Shown here one piece after another: positions 51,127-59,834 of a stretch of DNA of 64,000 nt. Where the stretch lies: NCBI RefSeq assembly GCF_046297875.1, contig NZ_JBKBHD010000001.1, forward strand, positions 62,001 to 126,000. The letters are read 5' to 3'. The notes beneath the pieces were generated by a model. It was not told where the DNA came from and did no database searches. It worked only from the letters and a program-made list of their open reading frames with translations. Position numbers and translations under genes: made by a program. This DNA is from Parvibaculum sp046297875 (GTDB taxonomy: Bacteria > Pseudomonadota > Alphaproteobacteria > Parvibaculales > Parvibaculaceae). How positions within the stretch are numbered: position 1 is the first letter of the stretch; each line of letters starts with the position of its first letter.

Positions 51127-53003
51127 GCGAGCCGACACCCGGAAAAAGAGGGAAGCGCGACTACGCCGTTTTCGATGCCGACATCGAAACGCGCGGCTTC
51201 GATTTCGGGCTGCTCGTCCGCCTGCTCGCATGGATGCGGCCCTACAGGCGGCAAGGCCTCATTGCGCTCGGTTTCGTTCTACTGGCGGCGAGCTTTGCCG
51301 TGCTTGCGCCGGTCGTCATCAGCCGCGTGGTGGTGGACGGCATCCTGCTGCCCGCCTCTGGCGAGGAGGCGCCCGATTTCGGCCAGAAGGCGCTCAACTA
51401 CGCTCTCGCCACCTCACTCGAAATCCATCCGATTCTTTCGGCCTGCATGCTGTTCGCGCTCTGGACCGTGCTCTGGGCCATCTTCGGGCATGGGTTCCGC
51501 ATCATGCTGGCGCGCACGGTGCTCAACGGCTTGCGCGACCTGCGCCGCGATCTTTTCGCGCATCTCGAGAAACTGCCGTCGAGCTTCTATGACCGGGTCG
51601 CCGTCGGCCGCGTGATGACGCGGCTTACCAACGACATCGAGACGCTGTTCGAATTGCTGGCGGGTTTCGGCGTTCTGCTCGGCGAATTCGTGCCCTTCTT
51701 CGTCGCCGTCACGGTCATGTTCGCGCTCAACCCGGCGCTGACGCTCGAACTCATGGTGCTGCTGCCGGTCGCAGCGCTGGCGACATGGGTATTTCGCATG
51801 GTCTCGCGACAGGTCTACCGCAATATCCGCTCCACCATGTCGCGGCTCAACGAGAACCTGCAGGAAAATCTTTCCGGTATCGAGGTGGTGCAGCTTTATG
51901 GCCGCGAGGAGATCAACTATCAGCGGTATACCGGCATCAACGAGGAAAACCGGGTCGAGGAAAACAAGGCCGTCCGCATCGAATCCTATTACGGCCCTGC
52001 AATGGACAGCATGGCCTTCCTCGCCCTTGCCGCCATCGTCTGGTTCGGCGGCCAGCATGTCTTCGAAGGCGCGGCAACGCTTGGCAGCGTGATCCTCTTT
52101 GCGCAATTCGCCGACATGATGTTCCGCCCCATCGTGGCAATGGGCGAACAATGGAACGTCGTCTTCCGCGCAATGGCGAGCTGCGAGCGCATATTCCAGG
52201 CGCTCGACTGGGACGAAAAACTCGAAATTCCTGCCGAGCCGAAGCCCCTGCCGAAGTCCGGCGCGGGCCATGTCGTCTTCAACCATCTCACCTTCGGCTA
52301 TACACCGGAGACAGTGATCCTCAAGGATGTGAGCTTCGATATAAAGCCCGGAGAGAAGGTTGCGATCGTCGGCCCTACCGGCTCGGGCAAAACAAGCCTC
52401 ATCCGCCTTCTCTGCCGCTTCTATGATGTGCCTCGCAATTCAATCCTGATCGACGGTGTGGACATCATGGATGTGGCGCCGTCCGAGATTCGCCAGCGCA
52501 TCGGCGTGGTGCTGCAGGATTTCCACATATTTTCGGGCACGGTCTACGACAACATCATTCTCGGAAATCCGGCAATCTCGCGCGAGGCGGCGCGGGAAGC
52601 CGCCCGCCTCGTTCATGCCGATCCCTTCATTCGCATGCTGCCGCAGGGTTATGACACGGTGCTGACCGAGCGCGGACGCAATCTGAGCCACGGCCAGCGC
52701 CAGCTTCTCGCCTTTGCGCGTGTGCTGGCCATGAACCCTGATATTCTCATTCTCGACGAGGCAACGGCAAGCATCGACACGGAAACCGAACTCATCATTC
52801 AGGACGCCCTGGCGAAAGTGACGGCGGGCCGCACCTCGATCATCATTGCTCACCGGCTTCAGACGATCCGCGAGGCAAATCGCATCGTCGTGCTGTCCGG
52901 CGGCGAGGTGCGGGAAGTGGGCTCGCACATAGAACTCATCACAGCAGGCGGTCTCTACAAGACGCTCTATGAACTGCAGGTACAGGATACGGCGGCGCAT
53001 TGA
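51123..53003 (+). CDS. ABC exporter half-transporter, catalytic subunit
   Basis: A 626-residue type IV exporter half. Six membrane segments, then Walker A GPTGSGKTS, Q-loop GVVLQDFHIFSG, signature LSHGQRQLLAFARVLAM and Walker B ILILDEATASIDTETE with the catalytic Glu; switch His in IIAHRLQTI. The signature's second Gly is His. With the preceding subunit it forms a heterodimer with one good and one degenerate ATP site. The family exports drugs, lipids or peptides. A 4-base overlap with the first subunit ensures coupled translation. Confidence 0.9.
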   Translation: MSEPTPGKRGKRDYAVFDADIETRGFDFGLLVRLLAWMRPYRRQGLIALGFVLLAASFAVLAPVVISRVVVDGILLPASGEEAPDFGQKALNYALATSLEIHPILSACMLFALWTVLWAIFGHGFRIMLARTVLNGLRDLRRDLFAHLEKLPSSFYDRVAVGRVMTRLTNDIETLFELLAGFGVLLGEFVPFFVAVTVMFALNPALTLELMVLLPVAALATWVFRMVSRQVYRNIRSTMSRLNENLQENLSGIEVVQLYGREEINYQRYTGINEENRVEENKAVRIESYYGPAMDSMAFLALAAIVWFGGQHVFEGAATLGSVILFAQFADMMFRPIVAMGEQWNVVFRAMASCERIFQALDWDEKLEIPAEPKPLPKSGAGHVVFNHLTFGYTPETVILKDVSFDIKPGEKVAIVGPTGSGKTSLIRLLCRFYDVPRNSILIDGVDIMDVAPSEIRQRIGVVLQDFHIFSGTVYDNIILGNPAISREAAREAARLVHADPFIRMLPQGYDTVLTERGRNLSHGQRQLLAFARVLAMNPDILILDEATASIDTETELIIQDALAKVTAGRTSIIIAHRLQTIREANRIVVLSGGEVREVGSHIELITAGGLYKTLYELQVQDTAAH

Positions 53004-53018
53004 TGCGCCGCCGCGGCT

Positions 53019-53507
53019 TCAGCACTTCTGGATGACGGTGGCGCTGTTGTTGTTTCCGGTCTGGTTGGTCGCGGCGTAGTGGTTGTTGCCCTGCTGGATG
53101 ATGCGCGAGCGATTGTTGTCGCCGGATTGATTGGCGATCGCGGTGTTGTTCATACCGGCCTGAACAACGCTGGCGCTGTTTGCACCCCGCAGCAGGCCGC
53201 CGCCGAGCGCTGGATAGACGAAGCTTCCGACCGGGCAGCCGCTGCGCGATCCGCTGAACTTGACGCCAACCGGCTGCGGCGCCCGAGTCGTGCTCAGCAC
53301 GGCAACCTTTTCGGCCTGCTTGGCCTGATAGTGCTGCACCGTGCCGACCTGTGCGGTCGTCACCTTGGTGCCGTGCCGGTTCTGCACGACGAGCGTATAG
53401 CTCCCGTCGCCCACCTGGTCGACGGTGGCGCTGCTGCCCGCCCATGAAGGCGCTGCGAGCACGAGGGAGAGCATCGTCGCGGCAATGGCTGCTATCGGCT
53501 TTTTCAT
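53019..53507 (-). CDS. Curlin-repeat protein, Cys-ending
   Basis: A 162-residue exported protein. Signal MKKPIAAIAATMLSLVLAAP with cleavage after SWA. The first 80 mature residues are atypical (VQNRHGTKVTTAQVGTVQHY, FSGSRSGCPVGSF), and the C-terminal third has about four curlin repeats: SASVVQAGMNNTA, IANQSGDNNRS, IIQQGNNHYAA, TNQTGNNNSAT. It ends VIQKC, with a terminal Cys plus one internal Cys. It may be a CsgB-like nucleator or minor curlin; this is inference. Divergent from the major curlin gene. Confidence 0.8.
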   Translation of the reverse strand: MKKPIAAIAATMLSLVLAAPSWAGSSATVDQVGDGSYTLVVQNRHGTKVTTAQVGTVQHYQAKQAEKVAVLSTTRAPQPVGVKFSGSRSGCPVGSFVYPALGGGLLRGANSASVVQAGMNNTAIANQSGDNNRSRIIQQGNNHYAATNQTGNNNSATVIQKC

Positions 53508-53661
53508 CGTCCTTCTCCTGCGATGTCGGCGTTCTCAGGCGAACGCATTGGATGTCTTTTTATGCCGTTTCCATTGACCGCCCGCTGAAGCCGCCATTCA
53601 TCATGCGTTCAGCTTCGCCTGATAATCGCGCGCGTGATTCATCTCTGTTCATACAGCGCCG

Positions 53662-53679
53662 GAATTTTTCAAAAAATTC
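53662..53679. promoter_or_regulatory. Palindrome in the divergent curlin promoter region
   Basis: GAATTTTT-CA-AAAAATTC, perfect 8-base arms, in the 286-base gap between the two curlin genes. The AT-rich block could be the binding site for a curli regulator or an UP-element-like promoter. No other gene is visible in this gap. Confidence 0.4.
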
Positions 53680-53793
53680 TCTGGTGAACGAAAAATGAAT
53701 ACGCGCTTCAGGCTGCACTCAGGCACCCCCCGATAAAAAGGCATCGTCAACAGGACGCGCCATACCGGACGGTCCCAACCAGGAGATTGCACC

Positions 53794-54297
53794 ATGAAGA
53801 AGTTCCTTATCGCCTCGAGCGCCATCGCAGCCCTGCTCGCCGCCGGTATCACCGGCGCCAATGCCGGCAACTCGGCTTCGGTCTATCAGAGCGGCAAGTT
53901 CAACACCGGCGTCTACACGCAGAACGGCTACAACAACAAGGGCGTGATCGACACGGCCGGCAACCGCAACAGCTCCAAGGCCGTGCAGCAGGGCCAGTGG
54001 AACTACCTCTATCAGCAGCAGATCGGCAACCGGAACTCGGCGCTGACCGACCAGTATGGCCGCAACAACTACGCGGTGACGGGTCAGGAAGGCCGCAATC
54101 ACACGGCGACGACGATCCAGACCGGCCGCAACAACACGTCGGGCATCGCGCAGATCGGCTCCAACCACACGGCGACGACCGATCAGCTCGGCACGAACAA
54201 CACCGCCGCGACCATTCAGGTCGGCAATGGCCAGAAGGCCAACACCGTCCAGACCGGCCACGGCAATACCTCGGTCGTCATCCAGGGCGGCTACTAA
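53794..54297 (+). CDS. Major curlin (CsgA-like) amyloid subunit
   Basis: A 167-residue secreted amyloid protein. Signal FLIASSAIAALLAAGITGANA, then about twelve 11-residue curlin repeats of the form xxxQxGxxNxA: VYTQNGYNNKG, QQQIGNRNSAL, TDQYGRNNYAV, TIQTGRNNTSG, IAQIGSNHTAT, TDQLGTNNTAA, TVQTGHGNTSV. The regular spacing of Gln, Gly and Asn gives the beta-solenoid that polymerises into curli fibres at the cell surface. No csgG, csgE or csgF in this window. SD AGGAG before ATG 53794. Confidence 0.9.
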   Translation: MKKFLIASSAIAALLAAGITGANAGNSASVYQSGKFNTGVYTQNGYNNKGVIDTAGNRNSSKAVQQGQWNYLYQQQIGNRNSALTDQYGRNNYAVTGQEGRNHTATTIQTGRNNTSGIAQIGSNHTATTDQLGTNNTAATIQVGNGQKANTVQTGHGNTSVVIQGGY

Positions 54298-54358
54298 CAG
54301 GTCATCGACGGGAGGCAGCATCCCGCTGCCTCCCGCGCCTCGAAACGGGAGCAGACCC

Positions 54359-54730
54359 ATGAGCATGAAACTTACATCGCTGGTGTGCGTACCCCTTCTC
54401 TTCGGCTGCGCGGCAGCGATCGCTTCCCCGCCCCTGCCGGCGGCGCCTTACGAGGAATGTGAAATCCGGGCCTTCGACTTGCCGGGCGGCGTGCTGCGTC
54501 TCGAAAGCGTCGTCTATGGCGCACCGGGGGCTTATGGCAGCTATCAGGTGTCGATGGTGCGCTCCGGCCCCGGCGGCACATCGAATGTTTCGCAGGGCGG
54601 CGACTATGAAATCGGCCCGGACGGCGATGCCGTCGTCTCGGTCACGGAAGTGAACCGCGGTCCCCGCGACCGCTACAGCGCCGTCATGACGATCAACAGC
54701 GCCTCTGGCCCCTATCGTTGCGAATTCTGA
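54359..54730 (+). CDS. csgH: CsgH-like curli assembly protein
   Basis: A 123-residue exported protein. Signal region LTSLVCVPLLFGCAAAIA; a Cys at residue 17 could give a lipoprotein (LFGC is an unusual lipobox) or the cleavage may follow AIAS. The mature part is a small beta-sandwich: EECEIRAFDLPGGVLRLES, YQVSMVRSGPGGTSNVSQGG and VVSVTEVNRGPRDRYSAVMT, matching CsgH of alphaproteobacteria, a periplasmic inhibitor of premature curli polymerisation. It lies 62 bases after the major curlin gene. ATG 54359 follows CGGGAG. Confidence 0.82.
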   Translation: MSMKLTSLVCVPLLFGCAAAIASPPLPAAPYEECEIRAFDLPGGVLRLESVVYGAPGAYGSYQVSMVRSGPGGTSNVSQGGDYEIGPDGDAVVSVTEVNRGPRDRYSAVMTINSASGPYRCEF

Positions 54731-54757
54731 ACGCCGGAACCGACCGGCAAATCGAGC

Positions 54758-54784
54758 CGCCGCCGGACTTCGGGTTCGGCGGCG
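54758..54784 (+). terminator. Terminator after csgH
   Basis: A ten-base stem, 54758-54767 with 54775-54784 (one G-T pair), around CTTCGGG, 27 bases after csgH. The following TTCGCTTGT is moderately U-rich. Confidence 0.6.
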
Positions 54785-54810
54785 TTCGCTTGTCCGGCAG
54801 GTGTGATATC

Positions 54811-54885
54811 TGGCTGGGGCGGGAGGGTTCGAACCTCCGAATGGCGGAATCAAAATCCGCTGCCTTACCACTTGGCTACGCCCCA
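54811..54885 (-). tRNA. tRNA-Gln (anticodon TTG)
   Basis: 75 bases with the CCA end encoded. The acceptor TGGGGCG pairs with CGCCCCA; D arm GCC...GGC; anticodon stem GCGGA/TCCGC with loop TTTTGAT giving TTG; T arm GGAGG-TTCGAAC-CCTCC. All arms are complete. Confidence 0.97.
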
Positions 54886-55062
54886 GCAGGCGCAATGGCC
54901 CTTTCGGCAGGGCTCGCGAAGCGGGGCGGAACATACCGGCATCGACCGGGGGGCGCAACCGGCGCTACCCTCACGGAAAGCCGCCCGAAAGGCCCGGAAT
55001 CGTTCGGGATCGCGCTTGCGGGCTGTGGGTTTGGCGGCTATAACGCCGCCTTCGAACCGGCA

Positions 55063-55139
55063 CGGAGTGTGGCGCAGTCTGGTAGCGCACCTCGTTCGGG
55101 ACGAGGGGGTCGCAGGTTCGAATCCTGCCACTCCGACCA
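55063..55139 (+). tRNA. tRNA-Pro (anticodon CGG)
   Basis: 77 bases with an encoded CCA end. Acceptor CGGAGTG/CACTCCG, D arm GCGC...GCGC, anticodon stem CTCGT/ACGAG with loop TCGGG giving CGG, T arm CAGG-TTCGAAT-CCTG. It and the tRNA-Gln on the other strand are 177 bases apart. Confidence 0.97.
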
Positions 55140-55155
55140 GGTTCGAAAACGGAAA

Positions 55156-55188
55156 AAGGCTCCCGGCGCTTCATGGCGCGGGAGCCTT
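55156..55188 (+). terminator. Terminator after tRNA-Pro
   Basis: AAGGCTCCCG (55156-55165) and CGGGAGCCTT (55179-55188) form a perfect 10-base stem, followed by CCTCTTTTCC. It lies 16 bases after the tRNA. Confidence 0.8.
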
Positions 55189-55291
55189 CCTCTTTTCCGG
55201 CGCTTGGACATGCCCGGCCTCTTTTGGCTACGATCCCGCCAAAACCCGCAAAAGGCGGACCAGCCCCGTTACAAATGACCGAGGAAGCGTC

Positions 55292-55927
55292 ATGGCTCCC
55301 ATTCTCTACGACTTCGCCCTTGCGCCGAGCCCGCGCCGCGCGCGCATCCTGCTCGCGGAAAAGGGCATCGCGCATGAGACCGTGCAGATCGATCTGGCGC
55401 GCGGCGAGCAGCTGAGCGAGGCCTACCGTTCGATCAATCCCGCTTGTACCGTGCCGGCGCTGAAACTCGACAGCGGCACGATCCTCACCGAGAATATCGG
55501 CATCGCCGCCTGGGCGGATGCCGTGAAGCCGGAGCCTGCGCTTCTCGGTTCGACACCGGAAGAAAAAGGTCTCGTGCTGTCCTGGAACGCGCGCATCGAA
55601 TTCGAGGGCTTCATGCCGATTGCAGAAATTCTGCGGAACACCTCGAAGGGCATGGCCGGGCGCGCGCTGCCGGGTCCGCTCGATTTCGAACAGATCCCCG
55701 CCCTTGCCGAGCGCGGCTCGGTCCGCCTCAAGCAATTCTTCGAGATGCTGAACGGGCGCCTCAAAGGCCGCGATTTCATCGCCATCGACCGTTTCTCGCT
55801 GGCCGACATCACGGCACTCGTCTGCATCGATTTTGCGAAATGGGTGAAGCATGAGCCGAAGCCCGAACATGCCGATCTGCTGCGCTGGCACTCCGCCATG
55901 TCGGCCCGGTCGAGCGCCAAAGCGTAA
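55292..55927 (+). CDS. Glutathione S-transferase family protein
   Basis: A 211-residue GST. The N-terminal thioredoxin domain (YDFALAPSPRRARILLAEKG) contains the substitute for the Tyr/Ser motif (APSPRR), the cis-Pro TVPALKLDSG and the glutathione-binding TENIGIAAW; the all-helical C-terminal domain follows (LKGRDFIAIDRFSLADITALV). RFSLADIT is the conserved N-capping box. It likely conjugates glutathione to electrophiles. ATG 55292 has GAGGAA upstream. Alone between the tRNA and the riboswitch. Confidence 0.9.
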   Translation: MAPILYDFALAPSPRRARILLAEKGIAHETVQIDLARGEQLSEAYRSINPACTVPALKLDSGTILTENIGIAAWADAVKPEPALLGSTPEEKGLVLSWNARIEFEGFMPIAEILRNTSKGMAGRALPGPLDFEQIPALAERGSVRLKQFFEMLNGRLKGRDFIAIDRFSLADITALVCIDFAKWVKHEPKPEHADLLRWHSAMSARSSAKA

Positions 55928-55999
55928 AACGGCGAATTTGACAGGGGCGTCATTGTTCCTATGATGCGCGCCACTCGATGGTTCCGGGCGTTGCCGCTA

Positions 56000-56185
56000 G
56001 GCCGCGTCAGGAGGCAAGAGGGAACAGGGTGAGGCGTCTGACGCCGATTCCCTGGCTGCCCCCGCAACTGTAAGCGGCGAGGCTCCGTTCCACATACGTC
56101 ACTGGCTGCACAGGTCCCCCAAGGGCTGGCATCCCGGGAAGACGGAACGAAGCCGATGACCCGCAAGCCAGGAGACCTGCCACCG
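56000..56185 (+). promoter_or_regulatory. Cobalamin (AdoCbl) riboswitch
   Basis: A full cobalamin aptamer. GGGAACAGGGTGAGGCGTCTG opens it (20-base limit: GGAACAGGGTGAGG), then CCCGCAACTGTAAGCGG (the L5/J6 core), GAAGACGGAACGAAGCCGATGA, and the B12 box AGCCAGGAGACCTGCC (56167-56182). It precedes a BtuB-type receptor by about 155 bases; in that leader the expression platform must lie. B12 binding should reduce receptor expression. Confidence 0.95.
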
Positions 56186-56338
56186 GGTACGTCATCTGCC
56201 GTGGCCGGGGTCTGCCAGGGGGACGGCCTGCCTCTGGGCTACGTGCGCCTCGGGCGATCCGTTTCCATGTCCGTTTCTCCCGCGTCCGGCGCCATGCGGC
56301 CGGGGTGGCCGCGCATGAGAGACAGGACCTGAATTTCA

Positions 56339-58309
56339 ATGAACAGGACAGGCTGGGGCGCGATTGCGGCCCTTACATTGGCGGCATATGCCTCCGCACC
56401 CGCGCAGGCGGAAGAGACTGAAATCACAACACCGGAACTTCTGATTTCCGCAGGCGTCGAACCAATCCCGACCAAGGAAGCGGCGTCGAGCTACACGATC
56501 ATCACAGCTAAGGAGATCGAGAAGTTCCAGTATCGCGACGTGACCGACGCGCTGCGCTCCGTGCCGGGCCTTCACATCGTGGAATCGGGCGCACGCGGCA
56601 CGCTCACCTCCGTCTTCACGCGCGGCGCGAATTCAAACCAGACGCTGGTGACGGTGAACGGGCTTGCGGTGAACGATCCATCCTCGCCGGGCGGGGCGGC
56701 CAATCTCGCTAGCGTCCCACTCGACAATATCGATCGCATCGAGGTGGTGCGCGGGCCGCAATCTGCGCTTTACGGCAGCCAGGCTGTCGGCGGCGTCATC
56801 AACATCATCACGAAGCGCGGCGGCGGCGATCCGCGCTCCACGCTGCGCGTCGAAGGCGGCACGCTTGGCACGCTCAACACCTATGCGAGCACGGGCGGCA
56901 GCTTCGGCGATACCGATTATTTCCTGTCGCTTGGCCGCGAGGCGACGAATGGCAACGATATCACGCCGTCACGCCTTCATGGCGGCATGGGCGGTGAAAA
57001 GGACGGCAGCGAACTCGTTTCCGCATCCGGCAGCCTTGGAAAAAAGCTGAACGAAAATCTGGCCGCATCGTTCTTCGTTCAATACTCGAATTCGGAAACG
57101 GATACCGATGATAACGGTTCCACTGCCGCCTTCGTCGACACCTATCAGAACTACGACAGCATTTTCGAGATGAAGCGCCTTTTTGTCTCGGGCGACATTT
57201 CCGGCAGCTTCTACGGCAACAAGTGGCGGCCGAAGATTTCGCTCGGTTATACGCGGCAGGGAACGGATTCATCCGACTTCCCGGATGCGGGCGGCTCGGT
57301 CAATCTGATCATCACCGAGAATGTCGGCAAGACGCTGACGGCAAGTTTCGACAATGCGCTCGACATTCATCCGTCGCATCGCCTCACCTTCGGCGTGTCG
57401 CATATGATCGACAAATTCGAGTCGAACGGATTCCGCGATTTCAACGGTTTCATCATCACGCTCAATTCCGAGGCAGACACCAAAAACACCGCTGTCTATC
57501 TTGCCGATCACATGACGTTCGGCGAGCGCTTCTTCGCCACGGTAAGCACACGCTACGACGTTCCGGAGGATCACGATAACCGCTTCTCCTTTACGATCGC
57601 GCCGGGCTACTACCACCCGGAAACGGATACGCGCCTCACCGTTTCCTACGGCACAGGCTTCAAGGTTCCCTCGCTCTATCAGCGGTTCGGTTTCGATCCC
57701 AACAATTTCGGCAATTTCTATATCGGCAATCCGAACCTCCGGCCCGAGAAGAGCAAGGGCTGGGAAGCGGGCATCGAACAGGGCCTCTTCAGCGGAAAGG
57801 CGCTTGCCGGCGCCACATGGTTCGAGACGGAATTGAAAGACGCCGTTGCCATCGTATTCATCGGCTTCGACTCGACGGCGGTCAATATCGAGGAGTTCAA
57901 GGCGAAAGGTATCGAAGCCTTTGTCGAGATCAATCCCCTCGACCGGCTGACGGCGCGCATCGACTACACATGGACGATCGTGGATGCCGATGTCTTCACC
58001 AACACCATGACGCGACGCCCGCGGCACAAGATCGGCCTCACCACGAGCTACGAGCCGTGGGCTGGAACGGTCTTCTCTGCCAATGCGCAGTGGATCGACC
58101 CGTACCGTGACATCCCGCGCGACGGCTTCGGATTCTATATCTACCCCGCGCCCTATACGGTCGTGAACATCGCCGCGTCGCACAAGCTCAGCGACAGCGT
58201 CAAGCTCACGGCGGCGGTGAACAACATGCTCGACAAGCGGTATGAGCCGATCCACGGCTTCGAGGCGCCTGGCATCGAGGCGCTGGCGGGTGTGACCTTC
58301 TCCTTCTGA
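56339..58309 (+). CDS. btuB: TonB-dependent vitamin B12 receptor
   Basis: A 656-residue outer-membrane receptor. Signal sequence AAIALTLAAYASAPAQAEE-like (AALTLAAYASAPAQA). The plug has IPTKEAASSYTIITAKEIEK, DALRSVPGLHIVESG, NGLAVNDPSSPGGAANLASV and VVRGPQSALYGSQAVGGVIN; the barrel ends in LAGVTFSF with the terminal Phe. It imports cobalamin using TonB and proton-motive force. The riboswitch directly upstream identifies the substrate. Monocistronic, with a terminator 19 bases after the stop. Confidence 0.95.
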   Translation: MNRTGWGAIAALTLAAYASAPAQAEETEITTPELLISAGVEPIPTKEAASSYTIITAKEIEKFQYRDVTDALRSVPGLHIVESGARGTLTSVFTRGANSNQTLVTVNGLAVNDPSSPGGAANLASVPLDNIDRIEVVRGPQSALYGSQAVGGVINIITKRGGGDPRSTLRVEGGTLGTLNTYASTGGSFGDTDYFLSLGREATNGNDITPSRLHGGMGGEKDGSELVSASGSLGKKLNENLAASFFVQYSNSETDTDDNGSTAAFVDTYQNYDSIFEMKRLFVSGDISGSFYGNKWRPKISLGYTRQGTDSSDFPDAGGSVNLIITENVGKTLTASFDNALDIHPSHRLTFGVSHMIDKFESNGFRDFNGFIITLNSEADTKNTAVYLADHMTFGERFFATVSTRYDVPEDHDNRFSFTIAPGYYHPETDTRLTVSYGTGFKVPSLYQRFGFDPNNFGNFYIGNPNLRPEKSKGWEAGIEQGLFSGKALAGATWFETELKDAVAIVFIGFDSTAVNIEEFKAKGIEAFVEINPLDRLTARIDYTWTIVDADVFTNTMTRRPRHKIGLTTSYEPWAGTVFSANAQWIDPYRDIPRDGFGFYIYPAPYTVVNIAASHKLSDSVKLTAAVNNMLDKRYEPIHGFEAPGIEALAGVTFSF

Positions 58310-58328
58310 AAAGCAGTGCAAAAAAGAA

Positions 58329-58354
58329 AGGCGCGGGAGCAATCCCGCGCCTTT
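58329..58354. terminator. Bidirectional terminator after btuB
   Basis: AAGGCGCGGGA (58329-58339) and TCCCGCGCCTT (58344-58354), perfect 11-base stem, loop GCAA, followed by TT, and preceded by A-rich AAAAAAGA for the minus strand. Confidence 0.9.
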
Positions 58355-58375
58355 TCGTTTCTGCAGCCGATGCGA

Positions 58376-59224
58376 CTACCGGCCGGTGAAATTCGCCGTC
58401 CGCTTTTCGACGAAATGGGCGACGCCTTCCTTGAAGTCTTCGCTCGCAAAGCTCTTCTGCATTTCACTGTCGCCGATGGCCAGCGCCTCGTCGAAACTCT
58501 GGAAGGCCGCCTTCCAGACCTGCGCCTTCATAACCGCCATGGAGCGCGGCGAGACGGTTTCGGCCAGCATCGACGCATAATCCATGACATTCGCCATGAA
58601 GTTTTCCTGCGGGAAGGTCTTGTTGACGAGGCCCATGCGCTCCGCCTCATCCGCCATCACCTTGCGCGCCGACATCAGGAGATCGAGCGCATGGGCGGGG
58701 CCGACCAGCTGCGGCAGCAGCCAGGAAATGCCATGTTCGGCAATGAGACCGCGGCTCGCAAAGGCGGTCGTGAACTTTGCCTCCGAGCCTGCGAAACGGA
58801 TATCGGCATAAAGTGCGAAAACAAGGCCCAGGCCCGCCGCCGGACCGTTGATCGCGGCGATGATTGGTTTCTTCACCTGCATCAGATAGCCGAAGCGGCC
58901 GCCATAATGCGGGCTCACATCGGGGCCAAGGCCGCTTTGGAAATCGAACTTTTCCTCGCGCGCGGCGGCGGCCAACTCGCGGTCTTCCCATGTCTCAGGC
59001 TTGATCTGCTGCAGGAGCCCCATATCCGCCCCGGCGCAGAAGCCGCGCCCGGCCCCCGTCACCACGATCGCGCGTACCTTGTCGTCCGCGACGGCGGCAG
59101 CCATCGCCTTTTTGACGCTGCGCTCCATGGCCGCCGTCCAGGCATTGAGCTTGTCCGGCCGGTTCAGCGTCAGCACGGCCACCCGGCCCTTCACTTCGTA
59201 CAGCAGGTCTTCATATCCGGCCAT
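58376..59224 (-). CDS. Enoyl-CoA hydratase/isomerase (crotonase) family protein
   Basis: A 282-residue crotonase with its own distinct set: VLTLNRPDKLNAWTAAMERS, VVTGAGRGFCAGADMGLLQQ, INGPAAGLGLVFALYADIRF and FASRGLIAEHGISWLLPQLV. The GAEAxxG-type Glu is replaced by EHGISW around residue 150, where some crotonases carry a different catalytic residue, so hydratase activity is not certain. ATG 59224 (GGAGGATGAA upstream) is preferred over longer frames. The gap to the next gene on the other strand is 130 bases. Confidence 0.87.
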   Translation of the reverse strand: MAGYEDLLYEVKGRVAVLTLNRPDKLNAWTAAMERSVKKAMAAAVADDKVRAIVVTGAGRGFCAGADMGLLQQIKPETWEDRELAAAAREEKFDFQSGLGPDVSPHYGGRFGYLMQVKKPIIAAINGPAAGLGLVFALYADIRFAGSEAKFTTAFASRGLIAEHGISWLLPQLVGPAHALDLLMSARKVMADEAERMGLVNKTFPQENFMANVMDYASMLAETVSPRSMAVMKAQVWKAAFQSFDEALAIGDSEMQKSFASEDFKEGVAHFVEKRTANFTGR

Positions 59225-59354
59225 TTCATCCTCCCTTTTCAGGTTCCCTTTGGGGCCAGTATAGGCAGAAAGGGAAGACCTCTGCGACAAACTGCGCCTG
59301 GCCCGCTTCACATGGCAATGGCGCCCCGCCCCGTCCAGGCGTAGACTGCAAATC

Positions 59355-59750
59355 ATGGGGACGATCTCGACATATGGCTTTGGGGCCCGGCAGCGCATCG
59401 GTGCGGCGCAGCTTCTTGCCTTTCTGGCGATCTTCCTTCACCTCGCCACGCCGCTTTCGGCGCAGCTTTCCTCCGCCGCCGCCGATGGCCTGTTCGAAAC
59501 CGTCATCTGTTCGGGCGGCGAGTGGAAGACGGTCTATATCGATGCCGATGGCAAGCCGGTCGAACATGCACCGGCCAAGGCGGTCCATGACTGCACCTCC
59601 TGCATCCATCATTGCGGCGGTGCCATTCTGTCGGCGCTTGCTGCGCTGCCCGTCCTGCATTGGACATTGCCGCTGCCTGTTGTTGCCGGTCAGACGGCAC
59701 TCATCGAAGCCCATACGGGCAGCACGCATCCCCGCGGCCCGCCAGCCTGA
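59355..59750 (+). CDS. DUF2946-like exported protein
   Basis: A 131-residue protein with a hydrophobic N-terminal segment (LLAFLAIFLHLATPL) and a second near the C-terminus (AILSALAALPVLHWTLPLPV). The middle has ICSGGEWKTVYIDADGKPV and the Cys/His cluster CTSCIHHCGG, the layout of DUF2946 proteins, often found with copper or TonB uptake genes. The cluster is a possible metal site. It is first in a three-gene run with a TonB receptor and a YcnI-like protein. The start at 59355 is plausible but its ribosome site is weak. Confidence 0.75.
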   Translation: MGTISTYGFGARQRIGAAQLLAFLAIFLHLATPLSAQLSSAAADGLFETVICSGGEWKTVYIDADGKPVEHAPAKAVHDCTSCIHHCGGAILSALAALPVLHWTLPLPVVAGQTALIEAHTGSTHPRGPPA

Positions 59751-59834
59751 TCCAGCAGACCTGACTTTCGTCGATCGATAACGATGCCCGCCGCGCGCGC
59801 CGCGAGTGGGTACATCCCTGTCTGGAGCAGCAAT

